A DNA stretch of 64,000 nt. It comes from DATDFB01 sp035276475. GTDB taxonomy: Bacteria > Acidobacteriota > Thermoanaerobaculia > Gp7-AA8. A model generated the notes under the pieces. That model searched no databases, was not told where the DNA came from, and worked only from the letters and a program-made list of their open reading frames with translations. The stretch spans positions 8,441 to 72,440 of the forward strand of contig DATELQ010000028.1 in NCBI GenBank assembly GCA_035276475.1, given 5' to 3'. A program made the translations under genes and the position numbers. Of the stretch, positions 41,482 to 51,738 are shown piece after piece. The first letter of the stretch is position 1. Each line of letters starts with the position of its first letter.

Positions 41482-42207
41482 TTATATGTGCGACGGCGCG
41501 GAGAGCTCGATGCCGCGCGCGGCGACGGCCTCATGCACGCGCGGGTCGCAGAGCGCGCGCGTCTCCTCGTCCCACGCGTAGCCCCAGTGCGGATAGCGCG
41601 TGACGCCGACGCCGGGATGCGTGACGAGCTCCGTGACGCCGCGGACGTGGTCGAGCATCTCGACGATGCGCGGCGCGGTGAGGTGGCCGGCTTCCATGAC
41701 GCCGATGGTGTTGCCGCGCCCGAGGGCGTTCAGCGCGGCGATCGACATCCGCCGTGCGATCCCGCCGCGGCCCCCGCGGTCGCCGATGCGGCGCACGTAG
41801 CCGATGCCGTACTCCTCGGCGAGCCGCGTGACGATGGCGAAGACGCGCGGGAGCATGTGCAGGTGCTGGTGGCCGTTGACGTGCGTGACGCGCAGGCCGG
41901 TGGCGAGCACCTTCTCGATCTGCGCGCGCAGCTCCGGCTCGGGATCGCGCTTGCGCGACAACACGTACCGAACGTAATTGCGCGGCATCAACGCGCCCGT
42001 CGTCAGCGCCCGCTCCTCCACGAGGGCCAGGTGCACGCCAACCTCCATCGACGGCACATCGCGCAGGCGCGCCACGGCGTCGTCGAAGTCGATGCCGTTC
42101 GCCACGATGCTGCACGCGGTGACGATGCCGCTGATGTGCGCGCGGATCGCCCCCTCGGTCATGCCGCGGTCGAGGCCGACGTCGTCGGCCGTCACGATCA
42201 GCTTCAC
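41482..42207 (-). CDS. ChbG/HpnK (YdjC) family deacetylase
   Basis: The 241-residue metal-dependent carbohydrate deacetylase has the N-terminal TADDVGLD motif (Asp pair), MEVGVHLAL and NGHQHLHMLP with the metal-binding histidines. Family members remove acetyl groups from N-acetyl sugars; HpnK acts in hopanoid side-chain formation, and lipid-linked sugar deacetylation is another option. It overlaps the GT2 gene (ATGA), which supports a role in glycolipid or glycan modification. Confidence 0.87.
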   Translation of the reverse strand: MKLIVTADDVGLDRGMTEGAIRAHISGIVTACSIVANGIDFDDAVARLRDVPSMEVGVHLALVEERALTTGALMPRNYVRYVLSRKRDPEPELRAQIEKVLATGLRVTHVNGHQHLHMLPRVFAIVTRLAEEYGIGYVRRIGDRGGRGGIARRMSIAALNALGRGNTIGVMEAGHLTAPRIVEMLDHVRGVTELVTHPGVGVTRYPHWGYAWDEETRALCDPRVHEAVAARGIELSAPSHI

Positions 42208-42968
42208 TGCTCCTGCGGGCGCACGCTGTGCGGCCGCACGACGTCCTGGGCCGGACGCGGCTTGCGCACGCGCATCTCGGGATAGAGCTTGATCAGCTCG
42301 CGGATGATCTTGAAGATCACGCCCGGCGACGACAGGTGCGACGTGCCGCGGATGCGCGGGAAGTAGTCGAGCCCGATCTGCTGAATGGCAAAGCCGTGGT
42401 TCTTCGCCTTCACGATGAGCTCCGCGTCGATGAGCGACCCCTCGGACTTCAACTCGATCGCCTCCAGCACCTCGCGCTTCATCAGCTTAAATGAGAAGTT
42501 GATGTCGCGGTGCGGCCAGCCGAAGAGCATGCCGATCAGCGCGTTGTAGCAGTACGAGTAGAGCGTGCGGCGGAAGCCCTCCATCGTCCGGTCGTGGCGG
42601 TAGCCGGCGATGAGGTCGGCGCCGGTGACGTGCATGGCCCGCAGCGCGCGGCCGAGGACGTCGGGGTCGAACGGGAGGTCGGCGTCCATGTAGAGCACGA
42701 CGTCTTTCGTCGCGGCGGCGAAGCCGGTGCGCAGCGAGCCGCCGAGCTTGCGGTTCTTCTCGTGGCGGATCATCCGGATGCGCGGGTTCTCCGCGGCGCG
42801 CGCCGCCACGATGCGCGGCGAGGCATCGGTCGAGGCATCGTCGACGATGACGATCTCGTAGTCGTCCGCGTACTTCGTGAGCGCCTCGACCGCCGCGTTG
42901 ATGGCGTGGTCGACGTTGAGCTCCTCGTTGTACATCGGGATGACGAAGCTAACCGAGTAGCGTGGCAT
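42204..42968 (-). CDS. Family 2 glycosyltransferase (DPM1-like)
   Basis: A 254-residue GT-A enzyme: SVSFVIPMYNEELNVDHAI at the start, EIVIVDDASTDAS and the metal-binding VVLYMDADLPFDPD. No transmembrane helix, so it resembles dolichyl- or polyprenyl-phosphate sugar synthases that make the lipid-linked donors used by GT-C enzymes such as the one encoded next upstream. I chose the ATG at 42968; the long frame upstream is the shadow of the GT-C gene. Confidence 0.88.
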   Translation of the reverse strand: MPRYSVSFVIPMYNEELNVDHAINAAVEALTKYADDYEIVIVDDASTDASPRIVAARAAENPRIRMIRHEKNRKLGGSLRTGFAAATKDVVLYMDADLPFDPDVLGRALRAMHVTGADLIAGYRHDRTMEGFRRTLYSYCYNALIGMLFGWPHRDINFSFKLMKREVLEAIELKSEGSLIDAELIVKAKNHGFAIQQIGLDYFPRIRGTSHLSSPGVIFKIIRELIKLYPEMRVRKPRPAQDVVRPHSVRPQEQ

Positions 42969-42994
42969 ATCGGAACCGCACAAAAGTGTAACAG

Positions 42995-44803
42995 TTACAG
43001 CTCCACGAAGTAGACGAGCTGTGTGGCGAGCGAGCGCGGATCCTGGTTGTGCAGGACGTCGGCGGGGCGGAATGAATGCTCCGAGACGATGCGCAAGTCG
43101 AATCCTCCCCGCGGGATCGACACGACCAGCGGCGTCGTCTCTCCTTTCTTCACCGCCGCTGCGCCGACTTCGCGGCCGTTGATGAAGACGCGCACGTCGT
43201 TCGAGTCGTACGGCGCGTCGGGAGAGATGCGGAAGCGCAGCTCCGCCGCGTGCACGGGGCCGAGCGGCGGGATGCGGATCGTGGCGTCGCGCGCGAGCCA
43301 GCGCCACTCCTCGCCCTGCGGCGTCCGCTCCAGCGCGTACACGCCGGAAAGCGGGAGGTAGCGCTCGATCGGCCGGACCGGGTCGAGCGTCACGACGCGG
43401 TAGTGGTTGCGCGTGAGCTTTCCGTACGCGTCGCTGTCGCGCCACGAGAACGTGAGCGCGTCGGGCGCCGTCGAGCCGCCGTCGTTGAAAAGCACGAGCG
43501 GCACGTCGGGATCGTGGTAATGGTCGCGCAGCCCGCGCTCGAGCGCCGCCGACTTGAAGCGCGGCATGAGGTACTCCGCGGCGGGGCGCAGCGACGCGTC
43601 CCACAGGATCACGGTGTTCGGCGGATAGTGCGTGTTCGCGTACGCCGCAGCGGCGGCGGGCGGTGACGGCTTCGAGGCCATCTCGCTCACGATCGGGCGA
43701 ACGTACCCGTACGAGCCGAGGGCGAAAATCACCGTGACGATCCACGGCGCGAGGCGCACGTGCGTGCTGGCGCGGATCGTCCAGAGGCCGAACGCGGCCA
43801 ACAGAGCGGTGAAGATCATCGACGAGAGGCTGTAGCGCGCCGCGTCGGCCGGATCCATCCAGCCGAGCTGGAATGCGAACGCGGTGATGCCGAAGACGAC
43901 AACCGGCAGGATCGCGTGGCGGCGGCGCCACGCCGGCACGAGGCCAAGCACGACGAGGACGATGAGCGGCAGCGTGAGGTACTTCGAGCCCCACCCGTGC
44001 AATACGAAGCGGATGGCGATCTCCGTCGTCGACTTCGCGCCGCGCGACATGGCCGCGTCGTGCGCGACGAAGTAGCGCGCCTGCTGCCGCTCGTATGTCA
44101 GGAGATCGCTCCAGCTGCCCGCCGCGTCGAGGAGCGGCAGGAACCACATCAGCGACGCGACGATGAAGCTGATCGCCATGGCCATTCGCTTGCGCCAGTC
44201 GGATAGACGGACGAAGGCGACGATGAGCGCGGGCGTCATGGCGATGACGATCTGCGGCCGGCAGCCGATCGCCGCCGACGACCAGAGGCCGATGCCGATG
44301 GCGGCGCGGGCGTGCTCCCCCTCCCCCTCGGCGGCGATGCAGTAAAACGCCAGGGCCACGAAGGTCATGGCGATCGGATCGGAGAACGCCAGCGATCCGT
44401 GGAGCAAGTACGACGCGGAGAAGTAGTAGAGGAAGGCGCCGCAGACGGCGAGGTCGGCATCGTCGATCCAGCGCCGGAACGCGCGCGACATGGCCACGAA
44501 GCCGATCGGCGCGGCGAGGATGTTGAGAATGACGAGCGCGCGCCACGGGTCGCCGACGATCTCGTTCATCGCCTTGCCGAGGAGGACGAAGAGGGGGAAG
44601 CCGGGCGGGTGCGGGTGGTAGGCCCAGATCGTCGGCTCGAATTTCTTCACCGCCTCGGCGAAGAGAAACTCGTCGTTCTCCCACGGCGTGCGCGGCATCT
44701 TGGCGATCTGCACGCAGAGCACGACGAGCGCGCCGATGGCCTCGCGCCAATAGCGGCGGCACACACCACTCGCCACTTCTAGAATGGGGGGAGTGGAATT
44801 CAT
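42995..44803 (-). CDS. GT-C family integral membrane glycosyltransferase
   Basis: A protein of about 600 residues with ten or more transmembrane helices (25-430) and a C-terminal soluble beta-sandwich region. The first periplasmic loop has the acidic WENDEFLFAEAV motif that GT-C enzymes (ArnT/PMT type) use for catalysis. It would transfer sugar from a polyprenyl donor to an acceptor outside the inner membrane. The start is uncertain: the ATG at 44803 overlaps the divergent methyltransferase by 20 bp, and GTG codons at 44776 and 44764 would avoid this. Confidence 0.8.
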   Translation of the reverse strand: MNSTPPILEVASGVCRRYWREAIGALVVLCVQIAKMPRTPWENDEFLFAEAVKKFEPTIWAYHPHPPGFPLFVLLGKAMNEIVGDPWRALVILNILAAPIGFVAMSRAFRRWIDDADLAVCGAFLYYFSASYLLHGSLAFSDPIAMTFVALAFYCIAAEGEGEHARAAIGIGLWSSAAIGCRPQIVIAMTPALIVAFVRLSDWRKRMAMAISFIVASLMWFLPLLDAAGSWSDLLTYERQQARYFVAHDAAMSRGAKSTTEIAIRFVLHGWGSKYLTLPLIVLVVLGLVPAWRRRHAILPVVVFGITAFAFQLGWMDPADAARYSLSSMIFTALLAAFGLWTIRASTHVRLAPWIVTVIFALGSYGYVRPIVSEMASKPSPPAAAAAYANTHYPPNTVILWDASLRPAAEYLMPRFKSAALERGLRDHYHDPDVPLVLFNDGGSTAPDALTFSWRDSDAYGKLTRNHYRVVTLDPVRPIERYLPLSGVYALERTPQGEEWRWLARDATIRIPPLGPVHAAELRFRISPDAPYDSNDVRVFINGREVGAAAVKKGETTPLVVSIPRGGFDLRIVSEHSFRPADVLHNQDPRSLATQLVYFVEL

Positions 44804-45422
44804 CCGGGCGCTAATCGTACTGCACCGCACTTTCGGAAAGTTCGGCGCGCGCACCCGTTTCCACACGCTCGTGCGCTTTCTCACCTGCCCGTTCTTGCGC
44901 GTGGTGAAACACGTGCCGGCGGGCGCGGCGGTGCTGGAGATCGGCGCGGGGCACGGCGTCTTCGCCACGCTGGCCCATGCGCGCGGGGCAAAGCGCGTCG
45001 TCGCCGTCGAGCCGGACTTGCGCAAGCTGCACGCATTGGAAGGCGTCGACGTCGTGGCCGGCTTCGACGACTGCGTCCGCGGCACGTTCGACGTCGTGGC
45101 CATCGTCGACGTCCTCTACAAGATCCCCGTCGCGGAGTGGGACGCTCTCTTCGATCGCGTCGCCGCCCGCGTCCGCCCCGGCGGACTGCTGATCGTCAAG
45201 GAGCAGGACCCGACGGCGCGCGTGAAGAACGCCTGGAACCACCTGCAGGAGCGACTCGCCTCCGCGCTCCGCCTCACTCTCGGCGAGTCGTTCAGCTACG
45301 AGCCACCGCGCGACTTCGCGGAGCGCCTGCGCCGCCACGGCTTTGACCCCGAGGCGCCGCGGCGCATCGATTTCGGCTACCCACACCCGCACGTGCTTTT
45401 TCTCGCATATCATCGCGGCTAA
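44784..45422 (+). CDS. SAM-dependent methyltransferase
   Basis: A 212-residue protein with motif I VLEIGAGHGVFATLA (about 50-64), VVAVEPDLRKL, FDVVAIVDVLYKIP and VRPGGLLIVKEQDP, typical of class I methyltransferases. The substrate is unknown; the location beside lipid/glycan genes and a C-terminal basic region suggest a lipid-type acceptor, but this is speculation. ATG 44784 or GTG 44793 may be used. The stop lies 11 nt before the glutaryl-CoA dehydrogenase gene. Confidence 0.82.
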   Translation: MGGVEFIRALIVLHRTFGKFGARTRFHTLVRFLTCPFLRVVKHVPAGAAVLEIGAGHGVFATLAHARGAKRVVAVEPDLRKLHALEGVDVVAGFDDCVRGTFDVVAIVDVLYKIPVAEWDALFDRVAARVRPGGLLIVKEQDPTARVKNAWNHLQERLASALRLTLGESFSYEPPRDFAERLRRHGFDPEAPRRIDFGYPHPHVLFLAYHRG

Positions 45423-45433
45423 AGGAGCAAATC

Positions 45434-46653
<1,220 letters not shown>

Positions 46654-46657
<4 letters not shown>

Positions 46658-47097
46658 TCCAGGCCGATCATCTTCACTTGGCGATCAATCACTCGCCGCT
46701 CTATGCGGAGACGTTCGCCTTCTTTCTGCTGCTGATCGGCACGATCCGGCGCAACCGCACGCTGGTCACGGCGGGACTCGTAACGGCCGTCATCGCCGGG
46801 CTGTGTGGTGCCACGGCCTACTGGACCGGCGACGGAGCGGCGGACATCCTGCAGAAGGCGAACATCGCCGGCGTCGACACGCAGGCGATCGGGCTGCACG
46901 AGCTGGCCGCGAAATTCGGCCTTGCCTCGACCTTGATCGTGGGCGTGGCCTCGCTCGTCGCGCTCTGGTGGCGCCGGCGCTGGCTGGAGATCGTCATCAT
47001 CGTCCTCGCGCTCTGGAGCGTGGCGGTGGTCGTCCGCGTGGCTTCCCTCGGCGGGCGCATTCATCACCCCGAAGTGCGCGACGTCGTCCGCGGCTAG
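46654..47097 (+). CDS. DUF2231-like membrane protein
   Basis: A 147-residue protein with about four transmembrane helices. HLHLAINHSPLYAETFAFFLLLIG at the start, ATAYWTGDGA and the terminal GGRIHHPEVR resemble the heme-like histidine pattern of DUF2231 proteins. Function unknown. The start overlaps the gcdH stop (ATGA), and the 3' end overlaps the anti-sigma gene by 4 bp on the other strand. Confidence 0.75.
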
Positions 47098-47771
47098 AAC
47101 CGCGCGCGCAGCTGTTCCAAATCGCTCCGCGGCACGTCGCCGACGAGCACGTACGTCAGCCCGCTCGTGCGCCACGACACGCTCTCGAAGCCGCGCATGC
47201 CGCGCGCCGGCAGCGCCGTCTGCGCGACGAAGAGCGACAGCTTGTGGCCGCCCTTGCCGATCATCGCGTACGCCACGGGCTGCCCATGCGCGTAGACCAC
47301 GCGCCCGCCGAGAAGGCGGAACGGCGTGCCGGCGAGCTCGGGGAGGTTGAAGGAAAACGGCAGCTTTCCTTCGAACCACGGCTTGACCGTATGGCGGTCG
47401 GTGGAGATCACGTCGACGGGATTTGCCGACGCGAGAATCGTGGCGTGGAGATCGGCCAGCTCGCGCGAGGACGTCAGCGTGCCGACCGTCCCGGCCGACA
47501 GCAGCGCGCCGATGACGAACGCCGTCACCGCCGCGACCGCGGCCCATGCCCAGGTGTGCGGAGAGCCGAACAGCCGCCGCCGGACGCGGGCCCGCACGGC
47601 ATCGGCGGGCATCATGCGCGCGGCATCGCGCACGGCGCGCCGGAGCTGCATCTCCGCCACGACGGCGTTCGCGCACGCCGCGCAATCGCGCAGATGCTGC
47701 TCGGCCGCGGCGGCGTCGTCGAGCTCTCCGTCGGCGTAGCGTTGGATCTCTTCGCGGTTCAGGTGAGTCAT
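47094..47771 (-). CDS. Zinc-finger anti-sigma factor
   Basis: The 225-residue membrane protein has an N-terminal anti-sigma zinc finger (EEIQRYADGELDDAAAAEQH then H-LRD-C-AA-C, about 26-33), a single transmembrane helix (WAWAAVAAVTAFVIGALLSAG, about 73-93) and a periplasmic sensor region of 130 residues. It would bind and hold the ECF sigma factor encoded just upstream, with a 4-bp overlap, until an envelope signal arrives. The signal is unknown; the CuA-domain protein next door is a candidate target. Confidence 0.9.
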   Translation of the reverse strand: MTHLNREEIQRYADGELDDAAAAEQHLRDCAACANAVVAEMQLRRAVRDAARMMPADAVRARVRRRLFGSPHTWAWAAVAAVTAFVIGALLSAGTVGTLTSSRELADLHATILASANPVDVISTDRHTVKPWFEGKLPFSFNLPELAGTPFRLLGGRVVYAHGQPVAYAMIGKGGHKLSLFVAQTALPARGMRGFESVSWRTSGLTYVLVGDVPRSDLEQLRARF

Positions 47772-48262
47772 CGCATCCCTTCGAGCGCCGCGCGCACCCG
47801 GCGCCGCGCGCGCATCAGCCGCGAGGTCACCGTGCCGACCGGAATGCCCAGCGCCTCGCCGATCTCCTTGTAACGCATGTTCTCGACGTCCGAGAGCAGC
47901 AGCACTTCGCGAAACGGCAGCGGCAGCGCCTCGATGGCGCGGCGCAACGCCTCGCCGTTCGCGCGGTTGACGAAGTGCGTCTCCGGTGTCCCTTCCTCGG
48001 CGATCTCCTCGGCCGCGTCGTCGTCCAGCGGCTCCATGGCCCGCAGCCCGCTGCGCGACGTCAGGAACGTATTGCGGAGAATGCGGAACATCCAGGCCCG
48101 GAAGTTCGTCCCGTCGCGGAACGATCCGAACCCCCGCAACGCCTTCAGATACGTCTCCTGCACGAGGTCTTCGGCCTCGTGCGCCTCGCCCGTCAGCCAG
48201 CGCGCGTAGCCGTAGAGCGACGGGAAGAGCGGCATCGCCAGGTCTTCGAACGACATCGACAT
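47768..48262 (-). CDS. ECF (group 4) RNA polymerase sigma factor
   Basis: The 164-residue protein has sigma region 2 (EAHEAEDLVQETYLKALRGFGSFRDGTNFRAWMF, split for length, about 30-65) and region 4 (LPLPFREVLLLSDVENMRYKEIGEALGIPVGTVTSRLMRAR, split, about 110-155), with nothing between but an acidic linker. It would direct transcription of its own operon and probably of the divergent metallophosphoesterase gene 50 bp away. The ATG at 48262 or 48256 is the start; the large upstream extension is a shadow. Confidence 0.92.
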   Translation of the reverse strand: MSMSFEDLAMPLFPSLYGYARWLTGEAHEAEDLVQETYLKALRGFGSFRDGTNFRAWMFRILRNTFLTSRSGLRAMEPLDDDAAEEIAEEGTPETHFVNRANGEALRRAIEALPLPFREVLLLSDVENMRYKEIGEALGIPVGTVTSRLMRARRRVRAALEGMR

Positions 48263-48313
48263 CTGTAACAACTCCGTTCGGGATGAAAAAAGCCCGGCCG
48301 CAGTTCCATCGGC

Positions 48314-49489
48314 ATGAAACGTAGAGATTTTCTCAAGATCGGCGGCACGGCGCTCGGCGGCGCCGCGCTGCTCCACCTCACCACCACCGGCATCGCCCAC
48401 GGAGAGGCGCCAGCGTCGTTCCGCATCGTCCAGCTCTCCGACACGCACGTCGGCCATCCCCTCGGCACGAAGGCCTTCGAGCGCGCCGTCGATCTGATCA
48501 ACGCCGCCGACCCGCAGCCCGACCTCGTCCTCTTCACCGGCGACCTCACCCACGACAGCGACGACGCCGCGGAGCATGCCCGGCGGATGAAGACGTTCCG
48601 CACCATCGCCGACCGCCTGCGCGTGAAAACGCGCTACTACGTCCCCGGCGAGCACGACGCCGCCCTCGACGGCGGCACGCTTTTCCGCGAGAACTTCGGC
48701 GAGACGCACTACGCCTTCGACCATCGCGGCGTCCACTTCGTCGCCCTCGACAACGTGTCCCTCGGCAAGCCGGCCGTCGGCGCCGCGCAGCTGGCCTGGC
48801 TGCAGAAAGACCTGGCGCGCTACGGCAGGACCACACCGCTCGTCGTCTTCACGCACCGCCCGCTCTTCGATCTGCGGCCCGACTGGGAGTGGTTCACCTC
48901 CGACGGCGCATCGGTCACCAACATCCTCGCGCCGTACGACAACGTCACCGTCCTCTACGGCCACATCCATCGCGCCGATCACCACGTTGCCGGCAGGCTC
49001 CAGCACCACGCCGCGCGGTCGCTGATCTTTGCCTTTCCCGATCCGGCATCCGCGGCCGAGAAGAAGCCCATCCCGTTCGACCCCGCGCAGCCGTTCCGCA
49101 ATCTCGGCGTCCGCTACGTGCAGAACGCGCCGCTCTCGATCGACGACGTCGAGCTGTCGCTCGCGGAGATCGCCGGCGCCAACGGCGTGCAGCAGATCGT
49201 CCGGACCGCCGAGGCGCCGCGCGTCGTCGAGATCTCGGCGAAGCGCTTCGAGTTCACGCCGCGGGAGGTCCACCTCCGCGTCGGCGAGCCGGTGACGATT
49301 CGCCTCGTCGCCACCGACCGCGCGCACGGGCTGCTGCTGAAGGATCTCGGCATCGATCTCGACGCCGGCACCGACAAGCCGGACAGCGTCACCATCACCC
49401 CGAACCGCCGCGGCACCTACGACGCGATCTGCGATCACTACTGCGGCGCGGGGCACGGAGGCATGCGCATGACCTTCATCGTCGAATGA
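48314..49489 (+). CDS. Tat-exported metallophosphoesterase fused to a CuA-type copper domain
   Basis: The 391-residue protein starts with a twin-arginine signal (KRRDFLKIGGTALGG). A calcineurin-like phosphoesterase domain follows (37-235): SDTHVG (42-47), GDLTHD (76-81), PGEHD (111-115, in place of GNHD/E), FTHRPLF and GHIHRAD. The last 120 residues form a cupredoxin with His338, Cys373, Cys377, His381 and Met384 in CDHYCGAGHGGM, the exact C-x3-C-x3-H-x2-M spacing of the CuA site of cytochrome oxidase and nitrous-oxide reductase. An electron-transfer domain on a phosphoesterase is unusual. It diverges from the ECF sigma gene. Confidence 0.88.
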   Translation: MKRRDFLKIGGTALGGAALLHLTTTGIAHGEAPASFRIVQLSDTHVGHPLGTKAFERAVDLINAADPQPDLVLFTGDLTHDSDDAAEHARRMKTFRTIADRLRVKTRYYVPGEHDAALDGGTLFRENFGETHYAFDHRGVHFVALDNVSLGKPAVGAAQLAWLQKDLARYGRTTPLVVFTHRPLFDLRPDWEWFTSDGASVTNILAPYDNVTVLYGHIHRADHHVAGRLQHHAARSLIFAFPDPASAAEKKPIPFDPAQPFRNLGVRYVQNAPLSIDDVELSLAEIAGANGVQQIVRTAEAPRVVEISAKRFEFTPREVHLRVGEPVTIRLVATDRAHGLLLKDLGIDLDAGTDKPDSVTITPNRRGTYDAICDHYCGAGHGGMRMTFIVE

Positions 49490-49517
49490 GCGCGGACTGG
49501 TGTACAGTTCGCGCGCC

Positions 49518-50501
49518 ATGGAATCGAGTCTAGAAATCGGATTTTTGCGCGTCGCGGAAAAGGCGGCCATCGCCGCCGCGCGCACGATGGGCTACGGCAA
49601 GCGGAAGTACTCCGACCAGGTCGCCGTGGAGGCGATGCGCGAGGAGCTCAACCGCCTGAAGATGCGCGGCACGGTCGTCATCGGCGAGGGCGAGCGCGAC
49701 AAGGCCCCGATGCTCTACGTCGGCGAGCCCCTCGGACGCGGATGGACCGAGGGCGAGATCTATCCCGAGATCGACATCGCCGTCGACCCGCTCGAAGGGA
49801 CTAACCTCTGCGCCACCGGCTCGGCGAACTCCATCGCCGTCCTGGCCGCGTCGGAAAAAGGCGGCCTGCTGAACGCGCCCGACGTCTACATGGACAAAAT
49901 CGTCGTCGGCCCCACCGCCGCCGACTATGTGAACCTCGGCAACTCCGTGCAGGAGAATCTCAATCAGATCGCCGAGGCCTTCAAGCGCGACGTCGATGAG
50001 CTGACCATCATCGTGCTCGACCGCGAGCGCCACCACGACCTCATCGCCCAGATCCGCGAGGCCGGCGCGCGCATCAAGCTGATCACCGACGGCGACCTTT
50101 CCGCCGGCATCAGCGCCGCCGTCCGCGGCACCGGGATCCACGCGGCCATGGGCATCGGCGGCGCGCCCGAGGGCGTGCTGACGGCGGCGGCCATGCGCTG
50201 CCTCAACGGCAGGATGCAAGGGCGCCTCAAGCCGCTCGAGAAGTGGCAGGAGGAGCGCCTCAAGCAGATGGGCTTCGTCGACGGCAGCAAGATCTACGAC
50301 ACCGGCGAGCTCGCGTCGGGCAACGACATCCTCTTCTGCGCCACCGGCGTCACCGACGGCGATCTTCTCCGCGGCGTCCGCTTCTTCGGCGGCGGCATCC
50401 GGACGTCCTCCCTGTTCATGTCGCTGAAGACGAACACGATTCGCTTCGTCGACACGATCTATCGCGAAGAGGGGTCGAAGCTCGCGGTGTCGTTCGTTTA
50501 G
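49518..50501 (+). CDS. glpX: Class II fructose-1,6-bisphosphatase
   Basis: A 327-residue GlpX-type enzyme of gluconeogenesis. VVIGEGERDKAPMLYVGE and the metal/phosphate motif DIAVDPLEGTNLCATG (about 88-103) are conserved, as is GIGGAPEGVLTAAA. The ATG at 49518 was chosen over the GTG at 49500 because it matches the usual family N terminus MESSLEIGFLRVAEKAA. It is transcribed in the same direction as the metallophosphoesterase gene. Confidence 0.93.
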   Translation: MESSLEIGFLRVAEKAAIAAARTMGYGKRKYSDQVAVEAMREELNRLKMRGTVVIGEGERDKAPMLYVGEPLGRGWTEGEIYPEIDIAVDPLEGTNLCATGSANSIAVLAASEKGGLLNAPDVYMDKIVVGPTAADYVNLGNSVQENLNQIAEAFKRDVDELTIIVLDRERHHDLIAQIREAGARIKLITDGDLSAGISAAVRGTGIHAAMGIGGAPEGVLTAAAMRCLNGRMQGRLKPLEKWQEERLKQMGFVDGSKIYDTGELASGNDILFCATGVTDGDLLRGVRFFGGGIRTSSLFMSLKTNTIRFVDTIYREEGSKLAVSFV

Positions 50502-50504
50502 CGG

Positions 50505-50858
50505 TTACTTCTTCGGCGCCGTGGCGTCGATCACCTTGTAGAGGTACGGCAGGGCCATGCCCGCGTGCGCCTTCGCTCCGTCGGCGTCGCCCTTCTCCGC
50601 CGCGTCGAGCATTTCCAGGACGTGCTTGCGCGCGGCCTTGACGTCGTCGCTGACCTTCGGCGTGCGGTGCAGGTACAACCGGCCGGCATACGTCGTCGCC
50701 TCGTTCGCGACCGCCTTCCACGTCGCGGCGCTGAGCGTCGCCTTGTCCTGAGTGTCGGCGAGGAGCCCGGCGAGCTTCGTGGCGTCGCTGTTGAGCGACG
50801 CCGCCAGCGGCATGGCCACGAAACAGAGCAGGAGCAGCAGACCAACGAATTTCTTCAT
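50505..50858 (-). CDS. Small exported helical protein
   Basis: A 117-residue protein with a signal peptide (KKFVGLLLLLCFVAMPLAAS) and a helical body containing LYLHRTPKVSDDVKAARKHVLEML. The ATG at 50858 has GGAGGCG 5 nt upstream. I do not recognise a named family. It may be periplasmic; it is convergent with glpX with 3 bp between the stops. Confidence 0.75.
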   Translation of the reverse strand: MKKFVGLLLLLCFVAMPLAASLNSDATKLAGLLADTQDKATLSAATWKAVANEATTYAGRLYLHRTPKVSDDVKAARKHVLEMLDAAEKGDADGAKAHAGMALPYLYKVIDATAPKK

Positions 50859-50902
50859 ATCGCCTCCGATGTCCGCCGCGAAATGCGATCTTTGCGCCAA
50901 GC

Positions 50903-51724
50903 TCAGCGGAACAACTCGCGGAAGCCGCGTGGGATCGGCGCGGTGAAGCTGAGGCGCTTGCCGGTCGTCGGATGCGTGAAGCCGAGGAGCTTCGCGTGGA
51001 GCCCTAAGCGGCCCAGCGGGTTCGTCGTAGCGCCATAGAACTGGTCGCCCGCCACCGGGTGCCCCGCCTCCGACAGATGCGCGCGGATCTGATTCTTCCG
51101 TCCCGTTTCCAGCGTCACCTCGAGCATCGAGTACGGCCCCTTCACCTCGATCGTACGGTAATGCGTGATGGCGAGCTTTCCCTCGCGGCTCGAGCGCATG
51201 CGGAGGTCGCGTCCTTCGAAGAGATTCGACCGGATCGTCCCCTCCGCCGGCTCCATCGTTCCTTCCACGATGGCGATGTAGAGCCGGTCGGTGCTGTGCT
51301 CCGCGAACTGCTCCTTCAGCGCCTCGCGCGCTGTGAACGTCTTCGCGAACACCAGCACGCCCGAAGTCTCGCGGTCGAGGCGGTGCACGACGTGGATTCG
51401 CTCGCGCCCGCCGCCCGCGAGGTAGCGGTTCAGCCCCGCCTGCAGCGTGTTCTCGCGCTCGCGCTCCGTCGCCACGGTGAGGAGTCCGTGCGGCTTGAGG
51501 AGGACGATCACGGCATCATCCTCGTGCAGCACGGTGACGCCGGGCGGCAGCGCGCGGTGCGTCGGCTTCGCGCCGACGTCGACGAGGTCACCGTCGTCGA
51601 GCACGAGCTTCGCGTCCTTCTCGACCGCGCCGTTCACGCTCACGCGGCCGTTCTGCAACATCTGTCGCAGCGTCGTCGTAGAGGAGTCGGGGAAGCGCTC
51701 GCGAAGCGCTTCGATTAGCGTCAT
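50903..51724 (-). CDS. RluA-family pseudouridine synthase
   Basis: The 273-residue enzyme has an N-terminal S4 RNA-binding domain (LRERFPDSSTTTLRQMLQNGRVSVNGAV, split, 6-35) and a catalytic domain with HVVHRLDRETSGVLVFAK, in which the aspartate of HRLDR attacks uridine. It modifies rRNA or tRNA; RluD-like specificity is likely but cannot be fixed. Start codon sits 14 bp from that of the divergent AIM24 gene. Confidence 0.92.
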   Translation of the reverse strand: MTLIEALRERFPDSSTTTLRQMLQNGRVSVNGAVEKDAKLVLDDGDLVDVGAKPTHRALPPGVTVLHEDDAVIVLLKPHGLLTVATERERENTLQAGLNRYLAGGGRERIHVVHRLDRETSGVLVFAKTFTAREALKEQFAEHSTDRLYIAIVEGTMEPAEGTIRSNLFEGRDLRMRSSREGKLAITHYRTIEVKGPYSMLEVTLETGRKNQIRAHLSEAGHPVAGDQFYGATTNPLGRLGLHAKLLGFTHPTTGKRLSFTAPIPRGFRELFR

Positions 51725-51738
51725 ATGATCGGAGAAGT

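Noticed and set aside
38153..42285. Long plus-strand frames opposite the cassette (38153-40174 and 40432-42285)
   Set aside because: Mirror frames of the DUF4178, AdoMetDC, dehydrogenase and deacetylase genes, with low-complexity V/D/R composition.
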